This document shows positions 35,103 to 44,814 of a DNA stretch of 52,613 nt, in pieces; position 1 is the first letter of the stretch, and every line of letters begins with the position of its first letter. The stretch spans positions 1 through 52,613 of the forward strand of contig CAYYZY010000031.1 of the NCBI GenBank assembly GCA_964475955.1, read 5' to 3'. Position numbers and translations under genes: made by a program. The notes beneath the pieces are model-generated. The model saw nothing but the letters and a program-made list of their open reading frames with translations, did not search any database and had not been told where the DNA came from. Source of the stretch: DATKZH01 sp964475955 (GTDB lineage: Bacteria > Planctomycetota > Planctomycetia > Pirellulales > Thermoguttaceae).

Positions 35103-36716
35103 CTCTAAGCTCCACTCGGTCCCGCCGGGGCGGTCTTCGAGCGTGACGCCGAGGTCGGCGAGCGAGTCGCGGATCTTGTCGGCCGCGGCGAAGTTCTTCT
35201 GTTTGCGCAGGTCGGCTCGAATTTCAACGAGGAGGTCGAGCAGCTTCCCGAGCATTTCGCTTTCTTCTTGTGTCGTGCGCCCCGCTTTTGCGTCTTGACC
35301 GAACCGCGGCAACTCCTGCGAGATGCCTCCACTGATAGCAGGCAAAGGGAGTTGCGGCTTGCGAAAGAGGCCCAGCGTGGCGGCCAGCTCGCGGAGCGTG
35401 GTGGCGCCCTGCTTGAGCTGGGCGAGAGCGGCCGGGTCGGGCTTGGCCGCGGCTTCGAGCCCTTCGTCGTCGATGAACTTGTTCAGCCGGCGCACGAGGT
35501 CGAACAGCACCCCGGTGGCCCCGCCCGTGTTGAAGTCGTCGTCCATCGCCTCGAGGAACCGGTCGCGCTCGTCGGCGACGGCCGCCAGCAGCGGGGCGTC
35601 GCCGGGGTCGAACTCCCCGTCGGCCCGGCGCGCGGGCGCGTCGATCGCGTAGAAGCTCTCGCCGGTCACGCGCTCGTATCGCTTGAAGAAGCGGTAGAAG
35701 GCCTTCATGCCGGTGCCCACCTCGCGGATCCGCGCGACGCTGAAGTCGATGGGCCGTCGGTAGTGGGTGGCGAGGAGGAAGAAGCGGACCTGCTCCGGCT
35801 TGAGCTTCTCCTCGTCAAGCAGTTCGAGGAACGACTGCGCCCCGTGCCGGCCGGCGATCTTGCCGGCCTCCTGCGCCTCCTGGTCGCCGACCGCGGGCCC
35901 GGTGTTGCGCCCGCCGACTTTGCCCACCTCGTCGGAGGCCTGCATCAGCCCGTTGTGCATCCAGTACTTGGCCATGGGCCGGCCGTAGCACGATTCGCTC
36001 TGGGCGATCTCGTTCTCGTGGTGGGGGAAGACGAGGTCGAGCCCGCCACCGTGGACGTCGAACGTCTCGCCCAGGATCCGGCCGCTCATCACCGAGCACT
36101 CGATGTGCCAGCCGGGCCGGCCGGGGCCCCAGGGGCTGGGCCAGGAGGGCTCGTCGGGCTTGGCGCTCTTCCACAGGGCGAAGTCGACCGGCGACCGCTT
36201 GCGATCGGCCTGTTCGCCCCCCTCGCCGGCCAACGTCTCCACCGAGCGGCCGCTCAGCTTGCCGTAGCCGGGGCACTGGGCCACGTCGAAGTAGACGTCC
36301 CCTTCGGCCTCGTAGGCGAACCCCTTGTCGACCAGCGCGGACGTGAACCGGATGATCTCGTCCATGTGCTCGGTCGCCTTGGGGAAATGGTCGATCGTGT
36401 CGACGCCGACCGCCTCCAGGCAGCGCATGTAGTCGTCGGTCATCTCGGCGGCGAGCCGGTCCATGGGGATGCCGCGCTGCTGGGAGCGGACGATCAGCTT
36501 GTCGTCGACGTCGGTGATGTTCACCACCCAGGTGACCTCGTAGCCGCAGTAGGCCAGGTATCGCTTGATGGAGTCGAAGATCACCGGCCCGACCATGTGC
36601 CCGATGTGGCTCGGCTTGTAGACGGTCGGCCCGCACAGGTACATGCCGACCTTGCCGGGATTGACCGGCTCGAACGGCTCTTTCGATTTCGACAGGGTGT
36701 TGTAGACGCGGATCAT
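35100..36716 (-). CDS. Cysteinyl-tRNA synthetase
   Basis: A 538-residue class I synthetase. HIGH lies in KPSHIGHM (residues 37-40). Zinc ligands fit Cys28, Cys207, His232 and Glu236. The KMSKS loop position reads KIAGRHGA (residues 286-290, after GDQEAQEAG) rather than KMSKS, so the ATP-loop lysines are partly lost. It charges tRNA-Cys in the cytoplasm. The C-terminal domain carries an extra stretch (PLPAISGGISQELPRFGQDA). Both ends of the gene are bordered by heptamer arrays, so no Shine-Dalgarno precedes the ATG at 36716. Confidence 0.95.
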   Translation of the reverse strand: MIRVYNTLSKSKEPFEPVNPGKVGMYLCGPTVYKPSHIGHMVGPVIFDSIKRYLAYCGYEVTWVVNITDVDDKLIVRSQQRGIPMDRLAAEMTDDYMRCLEAVGVDTIDHFPKATEHMDEIIRFTSALVDKGFAYEAEGDVYFDVAQCPGYGKLSGRSVETLAGEGGEQADRKRSPVDFALWKSAKPDEPSWPSPWGPGRPGWHIECSVMSGRILGETFDVHGGGLDLVFPHHENEIAQSESCYGRPMAKYWMHNGLMQASDEVGKVGGRNTGPAVGDQEAQEAGKIAGRHGAQSFLELLDEEKLKPEQVRFFLLATHYRRPIDFSVARIREVGTGMKAFYRFFKRYERVTGESFYAIDAPARRADGEFDPGDAPLLAAVADERDRFLEAMDDDFNTGGATGVLFDLVRRLNKFIDDEGLEAAAKPDPAALAQLKQGATTLRELAATLGLFRKPQLPLPAISGGISQELPRFGQDAKAGRTTQEESEMLGKLLDLLVEIRADLRKQKNFAAADKIRDSLADLGVTLEDRPGGTEWSLE

Positions 36717-36751
36717 GGGAGTCGGGAGTCAGGAGTGGGGAGTCAGGAGTT
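36717..36751. repeat. GGGAGTC-type heptamer array at the cysS start
   Basis: Five 7-base units (GGGAGTC, GGGAGTC, AGGAGTG, GGGAGTC, AGGAGTT) begin at the base next to the cysS start codon. On the cysS strand the leader reads GACTCCC repeats, in the opposite sense to the array at the 3' end. Confidence 0.9.
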
Positions 36752-36757
36752 CACGCT

Positions 36758-36905
36758 CGTTCCCAGGCTCCGCCTGGGAACGTACCAACCCGAGGCTCCG
36801 CCTCGGAGAAACAGCCAAACGGCGCTACGAAGTGCCGCAAACGGGGCGATTCAGGGGCAGGCGGAGCCTGCCGAATACTGCGTCCCCAGGCGGAGCCGGG
36901 GAACG
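36758..36905. repeat. Palindrome cluster between cysS and ispF
   Basis: CGTTCCCAGGC-TCC-GCCTGGGAACG (36758-36782) and CGAGGCTCCGCCTCG (36791-36805) are followed by related inverted copies, GGCAGGCGGAGCCTGCC (36856-36872) and a CCCCAGGCGGAGCCGGGG element (about 36883-36901). The first pair matches the cluster at 28983-29030. Confidence 0.9.
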
Positions 36906-36924
36906 AGAACTTGTCGTCCGTCGG

Positions 36925-37425
36925 TCAGGCGGGCTCCAGCAGCACGACGCACTGGGCGGCGATCGCCTCTTCACGACCGATCTGGCCGAGCCCCTCGCCG
37001 GTCTTCGCCTTCAGACCGACCCGGTCGGCCTCGACGCCGAGGATCTCGGCCAGGCGGCGCCGGATCGCCTGCTTGTGCGGGGCCAGCTTGGGCCGCTGGG
37101 CTAGCACGACGCAGTCCACATTGCCCAAGCGCCAGCCCGCCTCCCCGACCGCCTCCAGGGCCGCCCGGAGCATCTCGGCCGAGTCGCGGCCGCGGTTGGC
37201 CGGTTCGGTGTCGGGGAACCGTTCGCCGATGTCCGGAAGGGCGGCCGCGCCGAGCAGGGCGTCGGTCACGGCGTGCAGCAGCACGTCGGCGTCGCTGTGA
37301 CCGACCAGGTGGTGGTCGTGGGCGACGTCGATCCCCCCCAACCGCAACGGGCCGCCGGGCGCGAGCCGGTGCGTGTCGTGTCCGATTCCGACGCGTGAGC
37401 CGAGCGTGGCCGGGGCCTCCTGCAT
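36925..37425 (-). CDS. 2-C-methyl-D-erythritol 2,4-cyclodiphosphate synthase (IspF)
   Basis: A 166-residue protein of normal IspF size. Metal ligands Asp17 and His19 sit in RVGIGHDTHRL, and His51 in DADVLLHAVTDALLGAAALPDIG. The late motif LKAKTGEGLGQIGREEAI is the CDP-binding end. It forms the cyclodiphosphate in the non-mevalonate isoprenoid pathway. Start: ATG 37425 (a TTG at 37443 is possible). cysS lies downstream, the same strand order as in many planctomycetes. Confidence 0.95.
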   Translation of the reverse strand: MQEAPATLGSRVGIGHDTHRLAPGGPLRLGGIDVAHDHHLVGHSDADVLLHAVTDALLGAAALPDIGERFPDTEPANRGRDSAEMLRAALEAVGEAGWRLGNVDCVVLAQRPKLAPHKQAIRRRLAEILGVEADRVGLKAKTGEGLGQIGREEAIAAQCVVLLEPA

Positions 37426-37464
37426 GGGCGACTGCAAAATCAAAGTCCGATTTCAGAGCCAAGG

Positions 37465-37635
37465 GAAACCACGGATGAACACGGATAAAAGCAGATAGAA
37501 GCAGCGGGGATCGTGCCCGGATCGGAGATCAGCCTGGCTCGCGAAGGGCAAACCTCATCCGGAGACCGTTGCTACGCTCCTATCCTCCAGCACGCTCGTC
37601 CCGCTATCCCTCCATCTGCGTTCATCTGTGGTTTC
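37465..37635. repeat. Inverted repeat with CCACGGATGAACACGGAT arms
   Basis: The left arm, GAAACCACGGATGAACACGG and so on, lies at 37465-37496 and its near-complement ATCTGCGTTCATCTGTGGTT plus TC at 37614-37635. The arms pair imperfectly around about 120 bases of spacer. The rest of 37426-37938 holds no gene. Confidence 0.85.
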
Positions 37636-37938
37636 TTGCCCCGTCGACCACCGTTGTCGCTACGGCAACGGTCGCCTCCCTCGTGTGCGCCGGATTATAC
37701 CGCGACGGCGAAAACCGGACGACACCATTCTCTCAGGCTCGGAAAGACGCGGCAAACCCCTCAACGCTAACCCTTTCCCCGCGCCCCCAAATTTCCTATC
37801 CCACTTTATCCGCACGTGCCGCAGATTCGCAGGGGGGCCCGAGCCGTTTCGGCCGATGATGGATGGTGAGCCGGTTCGTGGAGCTGCGTGCCGGTCCGCG
37901 CAAGTCCTGGCGAATTCTCCTACCGTGTGAGGGCCGCC

Positions 37939-38982
37939 ATGCGGAAATACCACGTTTGGGGGGCATGTGGAGTCGTCCTGGTGCTGGCCGCGCTGAATTC
38001 GAACCTCCGCGCCGAGTCGATCGTGGAGCTGGTCGCCAGCCGCGTGCTCACCCCCGCGGTGCAGGAGCCGGCCGAGAAGGCCCCGGTGGTCTCCGGCGTG
38101 GCCCTGAGCCCGACCGGCGAGCTGATGGCCACCGTGGGAGACGACCACTTGGTTTGGCTGTGGGAGGCCTCGGGCGGGCGCCTGCTCCGCCGGCTTTCGG
38201 GACATTCCGACTGGGTGCGAAGCGCGGCGTTCCGCCCCGACGGCCAACTGCTGGCCACGGCGGGGCGCGACGGCCGGATCGCCCTGTGGGACGTCGACCG
38301 CGAAGAGCCCGTGCGCACCATACCGGTAGGCTCGCGCGCCGCCTCGGTGCTGGCATTCACGCCCGACGGGCACCTGCTGGCGGCGGCCGGCTTCGACGTG
38401 AAGGTGCGGCTGTACGACGGCCGGACGGGCGACCCGCAACGGGTGCTCGAGGCGCCGTCGCGTGACGTCCGCGCCTTGGCCTGCTCGCCCGACGGAACCC
38501 GGCTCGCGGCCGCCGGACGCAACGGCACGATCCGCATCTGGGACCTGGCGACCGGCCGGCCGGTCCACGACCTGAAAGAACATCGACGCCGCGTGCGCGC
38601 GTTGGCGTATTCGGCCGACGGGACCCAGCTCGCCTCGGGCGGCGAGGACCGGAGCATCCTGCTGTGGGACACAACGGCGGGCCGCCTGGTCGACACGCTC
38701 GCGCCCCGGCCCGGCACCGTGCTGTCGCTCGCCTTCTGCGGCCCCGACACGCTGGCCGCCGGCTCGAGCGACAACCTGATCCGCGTGTGGGACCTGGCGA
38801 GCGGCGACGAAGGGTGCCGGCTGGTCGGCCACACGGGCTCGGTGACCGCGCTGGTGTGGGACGCGGCCGGGAAGCGGCTCGTTTCCGGGGGCTTCGACAC
38901 GACGGTCCGGTTCTGGCCGCTGGAGGCGAGCCGGTTCAAGACGGCGTCGCGGTCGACGGCCTATCCGGAAGACAATCGGTAG
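37939..38982 (+). CDS. Exported seven-bladed WD40 repeat protein
   Basis: A 347-residue protein with a signal peptide (YHVWGACGVVLVLAALNSNL). Seven WD40-type repeats follow, each with a DG or equivalent turn and a WD-like ending: DDHLVWLWE, RDGRIALWD, FDVKVRLYD, RNGTIRIWD, EDRSILLWD, SDNLIRVWD and FDTTVRFW. It should form a single propeller acting as a binding platform in the periplasm or at the surface. Start: ATG 37939, with GAGGG upstream. It precedes the large surface protein, separated by a perfect hairpin. Confidence 0.9.
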   Translation: MRKYHVWGACGVVLVLAALNSNLRAESIVELVASRVLTPAVQEPAEKAPVVSGVALSPTGELMATVGDDHLVWLWEASGGRLLRRLSGHSDWVRSAAFRPDGQLLATAGRDGRIALWDVDREEPVRTIPVGSRAASVLAFTPDGHLLAAAGFDVKVRLYDGRTGDPQRVLEAPSRDVRALACSPDGTRLAAAGRNGTIRIWDLATGRPVHDLKEHRRRVRALAYSADGTQLASGGEDRSILLWDTTAGRLVDTLAPRPGTVLSLAFCGPDTLAAGSSDNLIRVWDLASGDEGCRLVGHTGSVTALVWDAAGKRLVSGGFDTTVRFWPLEASRFKTASRSTAYPEDNR

Positions 38983-39020
38983 CCGCGGCCCAGCGGACCC
39001 AAGCTGTCGTCTTTGGCGGA

Positions 39021-39049
39021 GTAGCAGGCACACTCCGTGTGCCTGCTAC
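39021..39049. repeat. Perfect 13-base-stem hairpin
   Basis: GTAGCAGGCACAC-TCC-GTGTGCCTGCTAC forms a perfect 13-bp stem with a 3-base loop. It has the same core as 28779-28801. It may act as a terminator after the WD40 gene, but there is no T-run, so it is called a dispersed repeat. Confidence 0.9.
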
Positions 39050-39100
39050 AAGAAGGACCTCTCTAGCGACGGATCGCAAATCGCGACATGGAGGTATCTC

Positions 39101-42100
39101 GTGGGCTTGTTTCGCAAGGCAGTCAAGCGTCGACGGCACGTGTCGCCGTCTTCTCGTGCTTCCGCGCCGTCTCTGAAGCGATGGCGCGTGTGCCGGTTCG
39201 AGCAAATGGAGCGGCGCGAGTTGCTCAGCGCCAACCCGATCCAGGTGGGGGCCGTCTACTTCGAGGAGGCGACCAGCCAGGACGAGACCGGCGACCTGNN
39301 NNNNNNNNATCACGTTCACCGGCGGCGCGCCCGACACGCAACTCACCGAGTTGACGATCGACACCGACAAGCTCGGCGACGGGCTGAGCATGGGCGACGT
39401 GTTCTTCGATGTCCGTAGCGGCGGCGACGGCGTGTTCGGCTCCTTCCCGCTGACGATCGTCGCGACCGAAGGCATCGACGCGGTCAGCCCCACGGTGGTC
39501 GATGGCGGAACCACGCTCCGCATCACGTTCTCCGGCTTCGATCCGGGCGACAAGCTCTACCTGAGCGTCGACGTCGACGAACAGGGCTTCCGCGACGCCA
39601 GCGCCGTGGCCGAGGGGAACGAGTTCGAAGGCTCCATCCTTGCGGCCACCTTCACCGCACCGCACTATTACGAGGCGGCCGGCCAGGACGAATTCCTCGA
39701 CTACTACGACAGCAAGCTCCGCGGCACCGGCCTCGACCTCCCGCCCGACGACTACGTGCCGCCCAGCGAGGAGCCGCGGCCCGTCCACACCGCCGGGGCC
39801 GTCTTCTCCCTCCAGCAAGAGCCGTTGCCGGTCAGCATCGAAGGGACCGTGTTCGAGGACCTCGACCTCGACGACCGGCAAGACGGCGGCGAGCCCGGGC
39901 TGGGCGGCGTCGCCCTCAGGCTGTACGAATCGACCGGCGGCACGTGGACTTCGGTCGATACGGCCGTGACCGACTCCCACGGCGAGTACCGTTTCGACGG
40001 CCTGCTGCCGGGCACGTACCGGGTGGTCGAGGTTCAGCCGAACGACTACCTGAGCGTGGGGGCGACTGCCGGCCAGGTGGGCGGCCAGACGCGCGGCCGC
40101 GTCGTCTCCCACGACGAGATCAGCCAGATCGAGCTTCTGGGCGGCGATGATAGCGTGGGAAACGACTTCGCCGAAACGCGCCCGGCCAGCCTCAGCGGCC
40201 ACGTCTACCACGACGCCGACAACGACGGCCGGATGGACCCGGGCGAAACGGGCATCGGCGGCGTGACCCTGCACGTGCGCCAGGCGCTGGGCGGCACCCT
40301 CGAAGTGACCACCGACGCCGACGGCTACTGGGAGGCCACCGGGCTCTATCCCAGCGAATACTCCGTTACCGAGATCCACCCGGACGGCTACCTCGACGGC
40401 CTCGACGCGGCGGGCACCGCGGGCGGCGTGGCCCACAACCCGGGCGATCGGATCGACGGCGTGCAGCTCGCCGGCGGTCAGTCGGGCGAGAACTACGACT
40501 TCGGCGAGCTGGTGCCCAGCAGCATCAGCGGCCGCGTCATCGCCGACGCCGACGCCAACGGCACGTACGAACCCGGCGACTCGCTCCTGGCCGGCGTTAC
40601 CGTCTACCTGCTCGACGCCTCCGGCTCGCGCATCGCCGAAACGCTCACCGACGACCAGGGGGAATACCTCTTCACCGGACTGGCGCCCGGCGTGTACGGC
40701 GTTGAGGAGATCCAGCCCGACGACTACTTCGACGGCCCCGACCACGTCGGCTCCGAAGGCGGGCGGCTCGAACTGCCCGACTCAATCGTCGCCGTCGCGC
40801 TCGCCTCCGGCACGGCCGCGGTGCGCTACGACTTCTACGAGCTGGAGCCGGTGAGCCTCTCCGGGCACGTGTACGTCGACGAAAACGCCGACGGCGTGCG
40901 CGACGGCGGCGAAGCGCCCATCGGCGGCGTCACGCTCGAACTGCTCGATGAGCACGGCGACCCCACCGGCGTCACCACCACGACCGACGCCTCGGGCTTC
41001 TACCTGTTCGACGACCTCGCGCCCCAAGCCACTTACGGCGTGGCCGAGGCCCAACCGGCCGGCTACTACGACGGCCTCGACGCCGCAGGCACCGCCGGCG
41101 GCACGGCCCAAAACCCGGGCGATCGGATCACCGGGGCCCTCTTGGCCGCCGGTTTCCACGCCGAGAACTACAACTTCGGCGAGCTCCGCGCGGCGAGCCT
41201 CTCGGGATACGTGTACGTCGACGAAAACGCCGACGGCGTGCGCGACGGCGGCGAAGCGCCCATCGGCGGCGTCACGCTCGAACTGCTCGATGAGCACGGC
41301 GACCCCACCGGCGTCACCACCACGACCGACGCCTCGGGCTTCTACCTGTTCGACGACCTCGCGCCCCAAGCCACTTACGGCGTGGCCGAGGCCCAACCGG
41401 CCGGCTACTACGACGGCCTCGACGCCGCAGGCACCGCCGGCGGCACGGCCCAAAACCCGGGCGATCGGATCACCGGGGCCCTCTTGGCCGCCGGTTTCCA
41501 CGCCGAGAACTACAACTTCGGTGAGCTGGAGCCGGCGAGCATCAGCGGACGCGTCCACGCCGAACTCGACGGCGACTGCATCCCCGACCCGGGCGAGCCG
41601 CTGCTGGCGGGCGTGACCGTCTATCTGCTCGACAAGTGGGGCCATCGGATCGATTCCACGGTCACCAACGCCGACGGCATCTACCGTTTCGGCAACCTGG
41701 AGCCGGGCACCTACGGCGTCGAGGAAGTGCAGCCGGAGGGGTATTTCGACGGCAACGACCACGTCGGCTCGGCCGGCGGCAAGCTCGACGGCGACGACCG
41801 GATCAGCGGGGCGAAGTTGACCTCCGGCGTCGACGCGATCGACTACAACTTCTGCGAGCTCGTGCCGGCCAGCATCTCCGGCTACGTGTTCCAGGACGGC
41901 CCCGCCATCGAGGTCTACCCGTTCGACGAGGCGCCCGACCCGTTCACCCTGCGCGACGGCCAACGCACACCCGACGACAAGCCGATTGCCGGCGTCGTCG
42001 TGCGCCTGGGCGACGCCACCGGCCAGCCGATCTACGACGCCCTGGGCCGCCCCCGCGAGGCCGTCACCGACAAGCACGGGCACTACGAGTTCGACATGCT

Positions 42101-43493
42101 CGAGCCCGGCTCCTACACCGTGTTCGAAGTCCAGCCCGAAGGCTACGTCGACAGTGTCGACACGCCCGGCTCGCTGGGCGGCGTCGCCGTCAATCCGAAC
42201 GCGCCGGTCTCCTTGGGGCCCTTGACCGTCGACCCAAACGATGACGCGATTCTCCGCGTTCGGCTTTCGCCGGGCGATAAGGCCGTGGAGTACAACTTCA
42301 GCGAGGTCGTGGTGGTCGACGTGCCCTTCTACATTCCGCCCGATCGGCCGCACGACCCGCCGCTTCCCGCCCCACGGGCGACCCCCGGCGAGCCGGCCCC
42401 GTCGAGCGTGGCGCCGCCCCGGTACGTGGCTTCGCCCGGCGTGGAGCTTCCGCCGATGTACGGCGGGGGCGGCGTGGCGGTCGTCGCCTACACGTGGCAC
42501 CTGAGCGTGGTCAACGCCGGCCAGCCCCGCCGCGAAGGCGAACGGTTCGAACGGACCGCGGTGCAGGAGGGCGTCGAGTTCAGCGCCGCCTCGTGGATGA
42601 ACGCCAAGATGGACCGTTCCGAGTGGGTCCTTACCGACGACGAAGGCGAACCCCTCTACCGGTTCCGGTTCGGCGCCGAGGAGGGCATTCCCGTTACCGG
42701 CGACTTCGACGGCGACGGCGTCACCGAGGTCGGCGTGTTCCAAAATGGCGTCTGGTTCCTCGATCTGAACGGCAACGGCGTGTGGGACGAAGGCGACCTC
42801 TGGGTCCGCCTCGGCGCCGAAGGCGATCTGCCCGTCACCGGCGATTGGGACGGCGACGGCAAGACCGACCTGGGTATCTTCGGCCCCGTGTGGCAGGGCG
42901 ACGCCCGGGCGATTGCCGCCGAGCCGGGGCTGCCCGACGTCGACAACCTCGGCATGGGCCGCCCCAAAAACCTCCCGCCCGAGCCCGACGAAGCCACCGC
43001 CGGCTTCCGCGCCATGCGGCGGACCGTCGAGGGTGAGCTTCGGGCCGACGTGATCGACCACGTGTTCCAGTACGGCCGGGCGGGCGACGTGCCGGTTTCG
43101 GGCGACTGGAACGGCGACGGCATCGCCAACATCGGCCTCTACCGCGAGGGGACGTGGTTCCTCGATGCCGACGGCAACGGGCGGTGGAGCATCGGCGACG
43201 AGTACATCGCGGGCTTCGGCGGCGAGGGCGCTTTGCCGGTCGTGGGCGACTTCAACGGCGACGGGCTCGACGACCTGGGCGTGTACCGCTCGGGCGTGTG
43301 GCGGCTCGACGTCGACGGCGACCGCGCGCTCACGGCCCACGACAGGATCTTCGAACTGGGCACTTCCGGCGACAAGCCCATCGTCGGCGATTTCAACGGC
43401 GACGGCGTCGACCAACCGGGCGTCTACCGCCCCACCGGCCCGCCCGCCCCACAGCAAGCCCAGCGCACGGGCGGGGACGGCGTGGTCAAGTAG
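39101..43493 (+). CDS. Large SdrD-B-like repeat surface protein, gap inside
   Basis: About 1460 residues once the 10-N gap is accounted for. GTG start at 39101, with GGAGGT at 39090-39095. The N-terminus has a basic start and CRFEQMERRELLSAN, the planctomycete surface-protein signature. Seven SdrD-B/Cna-B-like modules follow (from about 39830), each opening SxSGxV and ending NFGEL or similar; modules 4 and 5 are identical at the DNA level. The C-terminal part (from about 42640) has VCBS/FG-GAP-like DFDGDGVTEVGVF, DWDGDGKTDLGIF, DWNGDGIANIGLY and DFNGDGLDDLGVY. Probably an adhesive cell-surface fibre. The frame differs on the two sides of the N-run, which the gap length explains. Confidence 0.85.
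39299..39308. other. Assembly gap (10 N) inside the surface protein gene
   Basis: The upstream frame (from GTG 39101) and the downstream frame (from 39309) differ by a shift, so the true gap length is not 10 or the two parts are not one gene. The continuity of protein content favours one gene. Confidence 0.9.
40867..41521. repeat. Identical tandem duplication of a 342-bp module
   Basis: Bases 40867-41179 and 41209-41521 are identical over about 313 bases at an offset of 342 (114 codons). They encode modules 4 and 5 of the surface protein. Confidence 0.9.
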
Positions 43494-43796
43494 CGCGGCC
43501 TTCCGTGCCTCCGTCGGTTCCGGCCGACCGGCCGTTTGCCACCGGCTTCAGCCGATGGACCGGCAACCGCCGCTGCGACCAAGCCGGCTCTAACCGGCCT
43601 GGTTCACTCTTTCAGGCTGCGCGTGGGTCTCGCGGAGCCCACGCCACCCTCCAACGGCACCCGACGCCTGCGCTGGATGGCCAGTGGCGCGTGTGGGTGG
43701 TATAACAAGGGCAATCCCAAGACGGGTTGGCTGCCGTGGTGGCGCCCGAGCGTTCGGTTGCCGGTCGAATCCCCTTTTTCGTTGGAGGGCCTTCCC
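43494..43796. other. Non-coding interval with a palindrome
   Basis: About 300 bases without a gene. A palindrome at 43621-43644 (GCGTGGG and GCCCACGC arms) is the only structure seen; the rest resembles degraded repeats. Confidence 0.6.
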
Positions 43797-44678
43797 ATGC
43801 ACTATGGCTTTCTGTTTTGTGGACTGGTCGCCCCGTGGTTGGCCCTGGCCGGCCCGGCGGCGGGCGCTGACGAGGAGCTGGTCGCGCCGGGGGCGGAGGT
43901 CGAGAAGCTCGCCGGCGGCTTCGCCTTCACCGAAGGTCCCGCCTGCGACGCCGAAGGGAACGTTTACTTCTCCGACATCCCCAACAGCCGAATCCACAAG
44001 TGGTCGGTCGACGGCAAGCTCTCCACCTTCCGCGAGAACAGCGGCCGCGCCAACGGACTCTACTTCGATCGCCGGGGCAACCTGCTCGCCTGCGAAGGGG
44101 GCAACCGGCGGCTCACCTCGATCGCGCCCGACGGGCGGGTCACCGTGCTGGCCGACCGGTTCGACGGCAAGCGGTTCAACAGCCCCAACGACCTGTGGAT
44201 CGATCCCCAAGGGGGCGTCTACTTCACCGATCCGCGCTACGGCCCGATGGACGGCCTGGAGCTGGACGGCTTCCACGTCTACTACCTCGCCCCCGACCGC
44301 AAGCAGCTCGTGCGCGTGATCGACGACCTGGTCAAACCCAACGGCGTGGTGGGGACCAAGGACGGCAAGCGGCTCTACGTGGCCGACGCGGGCGACGGCA
44401 AGACGTACGTCTACCGCATCCGCCCCGACGGCTCGCTCACCGACCGCCGGCCGATCGCGCCGGTCGGCTCCGACGGCATGACGCTCGACGAGCGGGGCAA
44501 CCTGTATCTCACGCGCGGCGTGGTGCACGTCTACAGCCCCGGCGGCGAGAAGCTGGCCGAGATTGAGGTCCCCGAGGCCCCGGCGAACGTCTGCTTCGGC
44601 GGCAAAGACCGGCGCACGTTGTTCATCACCGCGCGCAGAGGGCTGTACCGCCTGCGGATGAACGTGGCGGGACAGTAG
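43797..44678 (+). CDS. SMP-30/gluconolactonase-family exported protein
   Basis: A 293-residue protein with a signal peptide (GFLFCGLVAPWLALAGPAAG), then the SMP-30/gluconolaconase/LRE propeller: FTEGPACDAEGNVYFSDIPN, a conserved RANGLYFDRRGNLLACEGGN, FNSPNDLWIDPQGGVYFTDP and SDGMTLDERGNLYLT. Candidate metal ligands are the Glu of EGP, Asn of SPNDL and Asp of SDGMTLD. Enzymes of this family hydrolyse sugar lactones. Start: ATG 43797, with GGAGG at 43784-43788; the open frame upstream is not protein-like. Confidence 0.85.
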   Translation: MHYGFLFCGLVAPWLALAGPAAGADEELVAPGAEVEKLAGGFAFTEGPACDAEGNVYFSDIPNSRIHKWSVDGKLSTFRENSGRANGLYFDRRGNLLACEGGNRRLTSIAPDGRVTVLADRFDGKRFNSPNDLWIDPQGGVYFTDPRYGPMDGLELDGFHVYYLAPDRKQLVRVIDDLVKPNGVVGTKDGKRLYVADAGDGKTYVYRIRPDGSLTDRRPIAPVGSDGMTLDERGNLYLTRGVVHVYSPGGEKLAEIEVPEAPANVCFGGKDRRTLFITARRGLYRLRMNVAGQ

Positions 44679-44687
44679 CCGGATGAC

Positions 44688-44733
44688 GGGGTGATGACGT
44701 GGGGGGTGACCGGGTGAAGGGGTGACAAGGTGA
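44688..44733. repeat. Degenerate GGGTGA repeat
   Basis: A purine-rich stretch with GGGGTGA, GGGGGTGACC, GGGTGAAG, GGGTGAC and AAGGTGA at 7-8 base spacing, between the SMP-30 and glycosidase genes. It resembles a decayed heptamer array. Confidence 0.5.
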
Positions 44734-44814
44734 ATGCGCCGAAAAGGTAGGGTACATTGGATTGCGGGTGAGAGATTGACATTTGGGATAGCTACCTGCT
44801 CGGGAGGAATGGTC

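Noticed and set aside
40782..43457. 891-codon minus-strand open frame
   Set aside because: Mirror of the repeat-rich surface protein; its apparent repeats only reflect the sense-strand modules.
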